Shown here piece after piece: positions 15,286 to 28,700 of a stretch of 64,000 nt of DNA (position 1 is its first letter; every line of letters starts with the position of its first letter). The DNA lies in the NCBI RefSeq assembly GCF_027744825.2, contig NC_071349.1, positions 3,534,001 through 3,598,000 of the forward strand, in the 5' to 3' direction. The stretch comes from Synchiropus splendidus. Lineage: Eukaryota; Chordata; Actinopteri; Syngnathiformes; Callionymidae. A model generated the notes under the pieces. That model did no database searches. It was not told where the DNA came from and saw only the letters and a program-made list of their open reading frames with translations. The position numbers were made by a program, and so were the translations under genes.

Positions 15286-18200
15286 TTGAAGTGTTTTTCC
15301 AAGGTTATCAACATTTTTATGTTTGGCGTTCCGGAATCAACCTTATCTCAGGCTGAAAACGCGTTTTCTGCATTTTGCCATAACTTTGCAGGGAAGCTTC
15401 AGAACATGAAATGTTCACCTCCCACTATAGCAGAAAGGGTCTCTCTAGTAGTTGCACATCAAATCTAAGCTGTCTGAAGTGTTTTTCCAAAGTTATCAAC
15501 ATTTTTATGTTTGGCGTTCCGGAATCGACCTTATCTCAGGCTGAAAACGCCTTTTACACATTGTTTCATAACTTTGCAGGGAAGGTTCAGAACATCAAAT
15601 TTTCACCTCCCACTATAGGAGAAATGGTCTTTCTAGTAGTTGCACATCAAATCTAAGCTGTCTGAAGTGTTTTTCCAAAGTAATCAACATTTTTATGTTT
15701 GGCGTTCGGGAACCCACCTTATCTCAGGCTGTGAGCGCGTTTTCTGCATTGTGGCATAACTTTGGAGGAAAGCTTCAGAACATGAAATTCTCAATTCCCA
15801 TTATAGCAGAAAGGGTCTTTCTCGTACTTGCACATCAAATCTAAGCTGTCTGAAGTGTTTTTCCAAAGTTATCAACATTTTTATGTTTGGCGTTCCGGAA
15901 TCAACCTTATCTCAGGCTGAAAACGCGTTTTCTGCATTGTGCCATAACTTTGCAGGGAAGCTTCAGAACATGAAATGTTCACCTCCCACTATAGCAGAAA
16001 GGGTCTTTCTAGTAGTTGCACATCAAATCTAAGCTGTCTGAAGTTTTTTTTCCAAAGTTATCAACATTTTTATGTTTGGCATTCCAGAATCGACCTTATC
16101 TCCGGCTGAAAATGCGTTTTCTGCATTGTGCCGTAACTTTGCAGGGAAGCTTGAGAACATGAAGTTTTAACCTCCCACTATAGCAGAAAGGGTCATTCTA
16201 GTAGTTGCACATCAAATCTAAGCTGTCGAAAGTGTTTTTCCAAAGTTATCAACATTTTTATTTTTGGCGTTTCGGAAGCGAACTTATCTCCGGATGAAAA
16301 CGCGTTTTCTGCATTGTGCCATAACTTTGCAGGGAAGCTTCAGAACATGAAATTTTAACCTCCCACTATAGCAGAAAAGGTCATTCGAGAAGTTGCACAT
16401 CAAATCTAAGCTGTCTTGAAGTGCTTTTCTGAAGTTATCAACATTTTTATGTTTGGCGTTCCGGAACCCACCTTATCTCAGCCTGAAAACGTGTTTTACA
16501 TATTGTGCCATAACTTTGCAGGGAAGCTTCAGAACATGAAAATTTCAACTCCCACTACAGCAGAATTGGTCTTTCTAGTAGTTGCACGTCAAATCTAAGC
16601 TATCTGAAGTGTTTTTTCAAAGTTATCATATTTTTATGTTTGGCGTTCCGTAATTGACCTTGTCTCATGCTGAAAACGCGTTTTCTGCATTGTGCCATAA
16701 CTTTGCAGGGAAGCTTCAGAACATGACATTTCAACATCCCACTATAGCAGAAAGGGTCTTTCTAGTAGTTGCACATCAAATCTAAGCTGTTTGAAGTGTT
16801 TTTCGAAAGTTATCAACATTTTTATGTATGGCGTTCCGGAATCGACCTTATCTCAGGCTGATAACGCGATTTACGCATTCTGCCATAACTTTGCAGGGAA
16901 GCTTCTGAACATGAAATTTTCAAATCCCACTATAGCAGAAAGGGTCTTTCTAGTAGTTGCACATCAAATCTAAGCTGTTTGAAGTGTTTTTCCAAGGTTA
17001 TAAACATTTTTATGTTTGGCGTTCCGGAATCGACCTTATCTCAGGCTGATAACGCGATTTACGCATTCTGCCATAACTTTGCAGGGAAGCTTCTGAACAT
17101 GAAATTTTCAAATCCCACTATAGCAGAAAGTGTCTTTCTAGTAGTTGCACATCAAATCTAAGCTGTTTGAAGTGTTTTTCCAAGGTTATCAACATTTTTA
17201 TGTTTGGCGTTCCGGAATCAACCTTATCTCAGGCTGAAAACGCGTTTTCTGCATTTTGCCATAACTTTGCAGGGAAGCTTCAGAACATGAAATGTTCACC
17301 TCCCACTATAGCAGAAAGGGTCTCTCTAGTAGTTGCACATCAAATCTAAGCTGCCTGAAGTGTTTTTCCAAAGTTATCAACATTTTTATGTTTGGCGTTC
17401 CGGAATCGACCTTATCTCAGGCTGAAAACGCCTTTTACACATTGTTTCATAACTTTGCAGGGAAGGTTCAGAACATCAAATTTTCACCTCCCACTATAGG
17501 AGAAATGGTCTTTCTAGTAGTTGCACATCAAATCTAAGCTGTCTGAAGTGTTTTTCCAAAGTAATCAACATTTTTATGTTTGGCGTTCGGGAACCCACCT
17601 TATCTCAGGCTGTGAGCGCGTTTTCTGCATTGTGGCATAACTTTGGAGGAAAGCTTCAGAACATGAAATTCTCAATTCCCATTATAGCAGAAAGGGTCTT
17701 TCTCGTACTTGCACATCAAATCTAAGCTGTCTGAAGTGTTTTTCCAAAGTTATCAACATTTTTATGTTTGGCGTTCCGGAATCAACCTTATCTCAGGCTG
17801 AAAACGCGTTTTCTGCATTGTGCCGTAACTTTGCAGGGAGACTTCAGAACATGAAATTTTCTCCTCCCACTATAGCAGAAAGGGTCTTTCGAGGAGTTGC
17901 ACATCAAATCTAAGCTGTCTGATGTGTTTTTCCAAAGTTATCAACATTTTTATGTTTGGCGTTCTGGAACCCACCTTATGTCAGGCTGAAAACGCGTTTT
18001 CTGCATTGTGCCATAACTTTGCAGGGAAGCTTCAGAACATGAAATTTTCACCTCCCACTATAGCAGAAAGTGTCTTTCTAGTAGTTGCACATCAAATCTA
18101 AGCTGTCGAAAGTGTTTTTCCAAAGTCATCAACATTTTTATTTTTGGCGTTTCGGAAGCGAACTTATCTCCGGATGAAAACGCGTTTTCTGCATTGTGCC

Positions 18201-19040
18201 ATAACTTTGCAGGGAAGCTTCAGAACATGAAATTTTAACCTCCCACTTTAGCAGAAAAGGTCATTCGAGAAGTTGCACATAAAATCTAAGCTGTCTTGAA
18301 GTGTTTTTCTGAAGTTATTAACATTTTTATGTTTGGCGTTCCGGAACCCACCTTATCTCAGGCTGAAAACGCGTTTTACATATTTTGCCATAACTTTGCA
18401 GGGAAGCTTCAGAACACGAAATTTTAACATCCCACTATGGCAGAAAGGGTCTTTCTAGTAGTTGCACATCAAATCTAAGCTGTCTGAAGTGTTTTTCCAA
18501 AGTTATCAATATTTTTATGTTTGGCGTTCTGGAACCCACCTTATCTCAGGCTGAAAACGCGTTTTCTGCATTGTGCCATAACTTTGCAGGGAAGCTTCAG
18601 AACATGAAATTTTCACCTCCCACTATATCAGAAAGGGTATTTCTAATAGTTGCACATCAAATCTAAGTTGTCTGAAGTGTTTTTCCAAAGTTATCAACAT
18701 TCTTATGTTTGGCGTTCCGGAATCAACCTTATCTCAGACTGAAAACGTGTTTTCTGCATTGTGCCATAACTTTGCAGGGATGCTTCACAACATGAAATGT
18801 TCGCCTCCCACTATAGCAGATAGGGTCTTTCGAGGAGTTGCACATCAAATCTAAGCTGTCTGAAGTGTTTTTCCAAAGTTATCAACATTTTTATGTGTGG
18901 CGTTCCGGAACCCACCTTATCTCTGCCTGAAAACGCGTTTTACATATTTTGCCATAACTTTGCAGGGATGCTTCAGAAGATGAAATTTTAACATCCCACT
19001 ATAGCAGAAAGGGTCTTTCTAGTAGTTGCACATCAAATCT
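15286..19040. repeat. Higher-order repeat of about 1.88 kb (ten monomers), two copies
   Basis: Diagnostic variants recur at an offset of 1880-1881 bp: the frame starting at 15286 equals that at 17167, and 15411 equals 17292. The rare AAGCTGTCGAAAG variant at about 16220 reappears near 18100. The match is near-perfect for the first 600 bp and then patchy, suggesting later replacement of some monomers inside the second copy. Confidence 0.7.
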
Positions 19041-19180
19041 AAGTTGTCTGAAGTGTTTTTCCAAAGTTATCAACATTCTTATGTTTGGCGTTCCGGAATC
19101 AACCTTATCTGAGGCTGAAAACGCGTTTTACGCATTGTGCCATAACTTTGCAGGAAAGCTTCAGAACATGAAATTTTCAA

Positions 19181-22100
19181 CTCCCACTATAGCAGAAAGG
19201 GTCTTTCTCGTAGTTGCACATCAAATCTAAGCTGAAGTGTTTTTCCAAAGTTATCAATATTTTTATGTTTGGCTTTCCGGAATCGACCTTATCTCAGCCT
19301 GAAAACGCGTTTCCTGCATTGTGGCATAACTTTGCAGGGATGCTTCAGAAAATGAAATTTTCACCTCCCACTGTAGCAGAAAGGGTCTTTCTAGTAGTTG
19401 CACATCAAATCTAAGCTGTCTGAAGTGTTTTTCCAAAGTTATCAACATTTTTATGTTTGGCGTTCTGGAACCCACCTTATCTCAGGCTGAAAACGTGTTT
19501 TCTGCATTGTGCCATAACTTTGCAGGGAAGCTTATGTTTGGCGTTCCAGAAACAACCTTATCTCAGGCTGAAAATGCGTTTTACATATTTTGCCATAACT
19601 TTGCAGGGAAGCTTCAGAACATGAAATTTTGACATCCCACTATAGCAGAAAGGGTCTTTCTAGTAGTTGCACATCAAATCTAAGCTGTCTGAAGTGTTTT
19701 TCCAAAGTTATCAACATTCTTATGTTTGGCGATCCGGAATCAACCTTATCTCAGGCTGAAAACGCGTTTTACGCATTGTGCCATAACTTTGCAGGAAAGC
19801 TTCAGAACATGAAATTTTCAACTCCCACTATAGCAGAAAGGGTATTTCTAGTAGTTGCACATCAAATCTAAGTTGTCTGAAGTGTTTTTCCAAAGTTATC
19901 AACATTCTTATGTTTGGCGTTCCGGAATCAACCTTATCGCAGACTGAAAACGTGTTTTCTGCATTGTACCATAACTTTGCAGGGAAACTTCAGAACATGA
20001 AATTTTCACGTCCAACTATAGCAGAAAGGTTCTTTCTAGTAGTTGCACATCAAATCTAAGCTGTCTGAAGTGTTTTTCGAAAGTTATCAACATTTTTATG
20101 TTTGGCGTTCTGGAACCCACCTAATCTCTGATTGAAAACGCGTTTTCTGCATTGTGCCATAACTTTGCAGGGAAGCTTCAGAACATGAAATTTTTACCTC
20201 CCACTATAGCAGAAAGGGTCTTTCTGGTAGTTGCACATCAAATCTAAGCTGACTGATGTGTTTTTCCGAAGTTATTAACATTTTTATGTTTGGCGTTCCG
20301 GAATCGACCTTATCTCAGGCTGAAAACGCCTTTTACACATTGTTTCATAACTTTGCCGGGAAGGTTGAGAACATCAAATTTTCACCTCCCACTATAGCAG
20401 AAAGGGTTTTTCTAGTAGTTGCACATCAAATCTAAGCTGTCTGAAGTGTTTTTCCAAAGTTATCAACATTTTTATGTTTGGCGTTCCGGAACCCACCTTA
20501 TCTCAGGCTGTGAGCGCGTTTTCTGCATTGTGGCATAACTTTGGAGGAAAGCTTCAGAACATGAAATTTTCAATTCCCATTATAGCAGAAAGGGACTTTC
20601 TCGTACTTGCACATCAAATCTTAGCTGTCTGAAGTGTTTTTTGAAAGTTTTCAACATTTTTATGTTTGGCGTTCCTGAATCGACCTTATCTCAGGCTGAA
20701 AATGCGTTTTCTGCAATGTGCCATAACTTTGCAGGGAAGTTTCAGAACATGAAATTTTCATCTCCCACTATAGCAGAATGAGTCTTTCTAGTAGTTGCAC
20801 ATCAAATCTAAGCTGTCTGAAGTGTTTTTCCAAATTTATCAAAATTTTTATGTTTGGCATTCCGGAATCGACCTTATCTCAGGCTGAAAACACGTTTTCT
20901 GCATTGTGCCATAACTTTGCAGGGAAGCTTCAGAACATGACATTTTCACCTCCCACTATAGCAGAAAGGGTCTTTCTCGTAGTTGCACATCAAATCTAAG
21001 CTGAAGTGTTTTTCCAAAGTTATCAATATTTTTATGTTTGGCTTTCCGGAATCGACCTTATCTCAGCCTGAAAACGCGTTTCCTGCATTGTGGCATAACT
21101 TTGCAGGGATGCTTCAGAACATGAAATTTTCATATCCCACTGTAGCAGAAAGGGTCTTTCTAGTAGTTGCACATCAAATCTAAGCTGTCTGAAGTGTTTT
21201 TCCAAAGTTATCAACATTTTTATGTTTGGCGTTCTGGAACCCACCTTATCTCAGGCTGAAAACGTGTTTTCTGCATTGTGCCATAACTTTGCAGGGAAGC
21301 TTATGTTTGGCGTTCCAGAAACAACCTTATCTCAGGCTGAAAATGCGTTTTACATATTTTGCCATAACTTTGCAGGGAAGCTTCAGAACATGAAATTTTG
21401 ACATCCCACTATAGCAGAAAGGGTCTTTCTAGTAGTTGCACATCAAATCTAAGCTGTCTGAAGTGTTTTTCCAAAGTTATCAACATTCTTATGTTTGGCG
21501 ATCCGGAATCAACCTTATCTCAGGCTGAAAACGCGTTTTACGCATTGTGCCATAACTTTGCAGGAAAGCTTCAGAACATGAAATTTTCAACTCCCACTAT
21601 AGCAGAAAGGGTATTTCTAGTAGTTGCACATCAAATCTAAGTTGTCTGAAGTGTTTTTCCAAAGTTATCAACATTCTTATGTTTGGCGTTCCGGAATCAA
21701 CCTTATCGCAGACTGAAAACGTGTTTTCTGCATTGTACCATAACTTTGCAGGGAAACTTCAGAACATGAAATTTTCACGTCCAACTATAGCAGAAAGGTT
21801 CTTTCTAGTAGTTGCACATCAAATCTAAGCTGTCTGAAGTGTTTTTCGAAAGTTATCAACATTTTTATGTTTGGCGTTCTGGAACCCACCTAATCTCTGG
21901 TTGAAAACGCGTTTTCTGCATTGTGCCATAACTTTGCAGGGAAGCTTCAGAACATGAAATTTTTACCTCCCACTATAGCAGAAAGGGTCTTTCTGGTAGT
22001 TGCACATCAAATCTAAGCTGACTGATGTGTTTTTCCGAAGTTATTAACATTTTTATGTTTGGCGTTCCGGAATCGACCTTATCTCAGGCTGAAAACGCCT

Positions 22101-22718
22101 TTTACACATTGTTTCATAACTTTGCCGGGAAGGTTGAGAACATCAAATTTTCACCTCCCACTATAGCAGAAAGGGTTTTTCTAGTAGTTGCACATCAAAT
22201 CTAAGCTGTCTGAAGTGTTTTTCCAAAGTTATCAACATTTTTATGTTTGGCGTTCCGGAACCCACCTTATCTCAGGCTGTGAGCGCGTTTTCTGCATTGT
22301 GGCATAACTTTGGAGGAAAGCTTCAGAACATGAAATTTTCAATTCCCATTATAGCAGAAAGGGTCTTTCTCGTACTTGCACATCAAATCTTAGCTGTCTG
22401 AAGTGTTTTTTGAAAGTTTTCAACATTTTTATGTTTGGCGTTCCTGAATCGACCTTGTCTCAGGCTGAAAATGCGTTTTCTGCAATGTGCCATAACTTTG
22501 CAGGGAAGTTTCAGAACATGAAATTTTCATCTCCCACTATAGCAGAATGAGTCTTTCTAGTAGTTGCACATCAAATCTAAGCTGTCTGAAGTGTTTTTCC
22601 AAATTTATCAAAATTTTTATGTTTGGCATTCCGGAATCGACCTTATCTCAGGCTGAAAACACGTTTTCTGCATTGTGCCATAACTTTGCAGGGAAGCTTC
22701 AGAACATGACATTTTCAC
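19181..22718. repeat. Tandem duplication of a 1769-bp unit
   Basis: Copies 19181-20949 and 20950-22718 are nearly identical. The offset of 1769 bp is nine full monomers (1692) plus one truncated 81-bp monomer minus a 4-bp deletion (AAGCTGTCTGAAG shortened to AAGCTGAAG, at about 19230 and 21000). The odd length makes this a clear, recent duplication and not just background satellite periodicity. Confidence 0.88.
19528..19614. repeat. Truncated 81-bp monomer, lineage marker
   Basis: AAGCTT at 19528 is joined directly to ATGTTTGGCG, skipping about 107 bp of the normal monomer, so the next AAGCTT is only 81 bp away. The same junction is found at 21302/21303, 32097/32098 and 41834/41835. All four therefore descend from one deletion and tie together three separate parts of the array. 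Confidence 0.85.
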
Positions 22719-25700
22719 CTCCCACTATAGCAGAAAGGGTCTTTCTAGTAGTTGCACATCAAATCTAAGCTGTCTGAAGTGTTTTTCCAAAGTTATCAAT
22801 ATTTTTATGTTTGGCGTTTCGGAATCGACCTTATCTCAGGCTGAAAACGCATTTCCTGCATTGTGGCATAACTTTGCAGGGAAGCTTCAGAACATGAAAT
22901 TTTCACCTCCCACTGTAGCTAAAAGGGTCTTTCTAGTAGTTGCACATCAAATCTAAGCTGTCTGAAGTGTTTTTCCAAAGTTATCAACATTTTTATGTTT
23001 GGCGTTCTGGAACCCACCTAATCTCGGGCTGAAAACGCGTTTCCTGCATTGTTGCATAACTTTGCAGGGATGCTTCACAACATGAAATGTTCGCCTCCCA
23101 CTATAGCAGATAGGGTCTTTCGAGGAGTTGCACATCAAATCTAAGCTGTCTGAAGTGTTTTTCCAAAGTTATCAACATTTTTATGTTTGGCGTTCTGGAA
23201 CCCACCTTATCTCAGGCTGAAAACACGTTTTCTGCATTGTGCCATAACTTTGCAGGGAAGCTTCAGAACATGAAATTTTCACCTCCCACTATAGCAGAAA
23301 GTGTCTTTCTAGTAGTTGCACATCAAATCTAAGCTGTCTGAAGTGTTTTTCCAAAGTTATCAACATTTTTATGTGTGGCGTTCCGGAACCCACCTTATCT
23401 CAGCCTGAAAACGCGTTTTACATATTTTGCCATAACTTTGCAGGGATGCTTCAGAAGATGAAATTTTAACATCCCACTATAGCAGAAAGGGTCTTTCTAG
23501 TAGTTGCTCATCAAATCTAAGCTGTCTGAAGTGTTTTTCCAAAGTTATCAACATTCTTATGTTTGGCGTTCCGGAATCAACCTTATCTGAGGCTGAAAAC
23601 GCGTTTTACGCATTGTGCCATAACTTTGCAGGAAAGCTTCAGAACATGGAATTTTCAACTCCCACTATAGCATAAAGGGTCTTTCTAGTAGTTTCACATC
23701 AAATCTAAGCTGTCTGAAGTGTTTTTCCAAAGTTATCAATATTTTTATGTTTGGCGTTCCGGAATCGATCTAATCTCAGGCTGAAAACGCGTTTCCTGCA
23801 TTGTTGCATAACTTTGCAGGGATGCTTCAGAACATGAAATGTTCGCCTCCCACTATAGCAGATAGGGTCTTTCGAGGAGTTGCACATCAAATCTAAGCTG
23901 TCTGAAGTGTTTTTCCAAAGTTATCAATATTTTTATGTTTGGCTTTCCGGAATCGACCTTATCTCAGGCTGAAAACGCGTTTTACATATTTTGCCATAAC
24001 TTTGCAGGGAAGCTTCAGAAGATGAAATTTTAACATCCCACTATAGCAGAAAGGGTCTTTCTAGTAGTTGCACATCAAATCTAAGCTGTCTGAAGTGTTT
24101 TTCCAAAGTTATCAACATTTTTATGTTTGGTGTTCTGGAACCCACCTTATCTCAGGCTGAAAACGCATTTTCTGCATTGTGCCATAACTTTGCAGGGAGA
24201 CTTCAGAACATGAAATTTTCTCCTCCCACTATAGCAGAAAGGGTATTTCTAGTAGTTGCACATCAAATCTAAGTTGTCTGGAGTGTTTTTCCAAAGTTAT
24301 CAACATTCTTATGTTTGGCGTTCCGGAATCAACCTTATCTCAGACTGAAAACGTGTTTTCTGCATTGTGCCATAACTTTGCAGGGAAACTTCAGAACATG
24401 AAATTTTCACCTCCAACTATAGCAGAAAGAGTCTTTCTAGTAGTTGCACATCAAATCTAAGCTGTCTGAAGTGTTTTTCCAAAGTTATCAATATTTTTAT
24501 GTTTGGCTTTCCGGAATCGACCTTATCTCAGGCTGAAAACGCGTTTCCTGCATTGTGGCATAACTTTGCAGGGATGCTTCAGAACATGAAATTTTCACCT
24601 CCCACTGTAGCAGAAAGTGTCTTTCTAGTAGTTGCACATCAAATCTAAGCTGTCTGAAGTGTTTTTCCAAATTTATCAACATTTTTATGTTTGGCGTTCT
24701 GGAACCCACCTAATCTCAGGCTGAAAACGCGTTTTCTGCACTGTGCCATAACTTTGCAGGCAAGCTTCAGAACATGAAATTTTCACCTCCCACTATATCA
24801 GAAAGGGTATTTCTAATAGTTGCACATCAAATCTAAGTTGTCTGAAGTGTTTTTCCAAAGTTATCAACATTCTTATGTTTGGCGTTCCGGAATCAACCTT
24901 ATCGCAGACTGAAAACGTGTTTTCTGCATTGTGCCATAACTTTGCAGGGAAACTTCAGAACATGAAATTTTCACGTCCAACTATAGCAGAAAGGTTCTTT
25001 CTAGTAGTTGCACATCAAATCTAAGCTGTCTGAAGTGTTTTTCGAAAGTTATCAACATTTTTATGTTTGGCGTTCCTGAATCGACCTTATCTCAGGCTGA
25101 AAACACGTTTTCTGCATTGTGCCATAACTTTGCAGGGAAGCTTCAGAACATGAAATTTTCAACTCCCACTACAGCAGAAAGGGTCTTTCTAGTAGTTGCA
25201 CGTCAAATCTAAGCTGTCTGAAGTGTTTTTCCAAAGTTATCAACATTTTTATGTTTGGCATTCCAGAATCGACCTTATCTCTGGCTGAAAACGCGTTTTC
25301 TGCATTGTGCCATAACTTTGCAGGGAAACATCAGAACATGAAATTTTCACCTCCCACTATAGCAGAAAGGGTCTTTCTAGTAGTTGCACATCAAATCTAA
25401 GCTGTCTGAAGTGTTTTTTCAAAGTTATCATATTTTTATGTTTGGCGTTCCGTAATTGACCTTGTCTCATGCTGAAAACGCGTTTTCTGCATTGTGCCAT
25501 AACTTTGCAGGGAAGCTTCAGAACATGACATTTCAACATCCCACTATAGCAGAAAGGGTCTTTCTAGTAGTTGCACATCAAATCTAAGCTGTTTGAAGTG
25601 TTTTTCCAAAGTTATCAACATTTTTATGTTTGGCGTTCCGGAATCAACCTTATCTTAGGCTGAAAACGCGTTTTCTGCATTGTGCCATAACTTTGCAGGG

Positions 25701-28700
25701 AAGCTTCAGAACATGAAATTTTCACCTCCCACTATAGCAGAAAGGGTCTTTCTAGTAGTTGCACATCAAATCTAAGCTGTCTGAAGTGTTTTTCCAAAGT
25801 TATCAATATTTTTATGTTTGGCGTTCCGGAATCGACCTTATCTCAGGCTGAAAACGCGTTTCCTGGATTGTTGCATAACTTTGCAGGAATGCTTCAGAAC
25901 ATGAAATGTTCGCCTCCCACTATAGCAGAAAGGGTCTTTCTAGTAGTTGCACATCAAATCTAAGCTGTCTGAAGTGTTGTTCCAAAGTTATCAATATTTT
26001 TATGTTTGGCTTTCCGGAATCGACCTTATCTCAGGCTGAAAACGCGTTTTACATATTTTGCCATAACTTTGCAGGGAAGCTTCAGAAGATGAAATTTTAA
26101 CATCCCACTATAGCAGAAAGTGTCTTTCTAGTAGTTGCACATCAAATCTAAGCTGTCTGAAGTGTTTTTCCAAAGTTATCAACATTTTTATGTTTGGTGT
26201 TCTGGAACCCACCTTATCTCAGGCTGAAAACGCATTTTCTGCATTGTGCCATAACTTTGCAGGGAAACTTCAGAACATGAAATTTTCACCTCCAACTATA
26301 GCAGAAAGGGTCTTTCTAGTAGTTGCACATCAAATCTAAGCTGTTTGAAGTGTTTTTCCAAAGTTATCAATATTTTTATGTTTGGCTTTCCGGAATCGAC
26401 CTTATCTCAGGCTGAAAACGCGTTTCCTGCATTGTGGCATAACTTTGCAGGGATGCTTCAGAACATGCAATTTTCACCTCCCACTGTAGCAGAAAGGGTC
26501 TTTCTAGTAGTTGCACATCAAATCTAAGCTGTCTGAAGTGTTTTTCCAAAGTTATCAACATTTTTATGTTTGGCATTCCAGAATCGACCTTATCTCTGGC
26601 TGAAAACGCGTTTTCTGCATTGTGCCATAACTTTGCAGGGAAACTTCAGAACATGAAATTTTCACCTCCCACTATAGCAGAAAGGGTCTTTCTAGTAGTT
26701 GCACATCAAATCTAAGCTGTTTGAAGTGTTTTTCCAAAATTATCAACATTTTTATGTTTGGCGTTCCGGAATCAACCTTGTCTCAGGCTGAAAACGCGTT
26801 TGACGCATTGTGTCATAACTGTGCAGGAAAGCTTCAGAACATGAAATTTTCAACTCCCACTATAGCAGAAAGGCTTTTTCCAGTAGTTGCACATCAAATC
26901 TAAGCTGTCTGAAGTGTTTTTCTAAACTTATCAACATTTTTATGTTTTGCGTTCCGGAATCGATCTTATCTCAGGCTGAAAACGCGTTTTACGCATTGTG
27001 CCATAACTTCTCAGGGAAGCTTCAGAACATGAAATGTTCACCTCCCACTATAGCTGAAAGGGTTTTTCTAATAGTTGCACATCAAATCTAAGCTGTCTGA
27101 AGTGTTTTTCCAAAGTTATCAACATTCTTATGTTTGGCGTTTCGGAATCAATCTTATCTCAGGCTGAAAACGCGTTTTCAGCATTGTGCCATCACTTTGC
27201 AGGAAAGCTGCAGAACATGAAATGTTCACCTCCCACTATAGCTGAAAGGGTTTTTCTAATAGTTGCACATCAAATCTAAGCTGTCTGAAGTGTTTTTTCA
27301 AAGTTATCAACATTTTTATGTTTGGCGTGCCGGAATCGATCTTATCTCAAGCTGAATACGCGATTTACGCATTCTGCCATAACTTTACAGGGAATCTTCA
27401 GAACACGAAATTTTCATATCCCACTATAGCAGAAAGGGTCTTTCTAGTAGTTGCACATAAAATCTAAGCTGTCTGAAGTGTTTTTCCAAAGTTATAAACA
27501 TTTTTATGTTTGGCGTTCCTGAATCAACCTTATCTCAGGCTGAAAACGCGTTTTACGCATTGCGCCATAACTTTGCAGGAAAGCTTCAGAACATGAAATT
27601 TTCAATTCCCACTAAAGCAGAAAGGGTTTTTCTCCTACTTGCACATCAAATCTAAGCTGTCTGAAGTGTTTTTCGATAGTTTTCAACATTTTTATATTTG
27701 GCGTTCCTGAATCGACCTTATCTCAGGCTGAAAACACGTTTTCTGCATTGTGCCATAACTTTGCAGGGAAGCTTCAAAACATGAAATTTTCAACTCCCAC
27801 TACAGCAGAAAGGGTCTTTCTAGTAGTTGCTCGTCAAATCTAAGCTGTCTGAAGTGTTTTTCCAAAGTTATCAACATTTTTATGTTTGGCATTCCAGAAT
27901 CGACCTTATCTCTGGCTGAAAACGCGTTTTCTGCATTGTGCCATAACTTTCCAGGGAAACTTCAGAACATGAAATTTTCACCTCCCACTATAGCAGAAAG
28001 GGTCTTTCTAGAAGTTGCACATCAAATCTAAGCTGTCTGAAGTGTTTTTTCAAAGTTATCATATTTTTATGTTTGGCGTTCCGTAATTGACCTTGTCTCA
28101 TGCTGAAAACGCGTTTTCTGCATTGTGCCATAACTTTGCAGGGAAGCTTCAGAACATGACATTTCAACATCCCACTATAGCAGAAAGGGTCTTTCTAGTA
28201 GTTGCACATCAAATCTAAGCTGTTTGAAGTGTTTTTCCAAAGTTATCAACATTTTTATGTTTGGCGTTCCGGAATCAACCTTATCTCAGGCTGAAAACGC
28301 GTTTTCTGCATTGTGCCACAACTTTGCAGGGAAGCTTCAGAACATGAAATTTTCACCTCCCACTATAGCAGAAAGGGTCTTTCTAGTAGTTGCACATCAA
28401 ATCTAAGCTGTCTGAAGTGTTTTTCCAAAGTTATCAACATTTTTATGATTGGCGTTCCGGAATCAACCTTATCTCAGGCTGAAAACGCGTTTTCTGCATT
28501 GTGCCATAACTTTGCAGGGAAGCTTCAGAACATGAAATGTTCACCTCCCACTATAGCAGAAAGGGTCTCTCTAGTAGTTGCACATCAAATCTAAGCTGTC
28601 TGAAGTGTTTTTCCAAAGTTATCAACATTTTTATGTTTGGCGTACCGGAATCGACCTTATGTGAGGCTGAAAACGCATTTTCTGCATTGTGCCATAACTT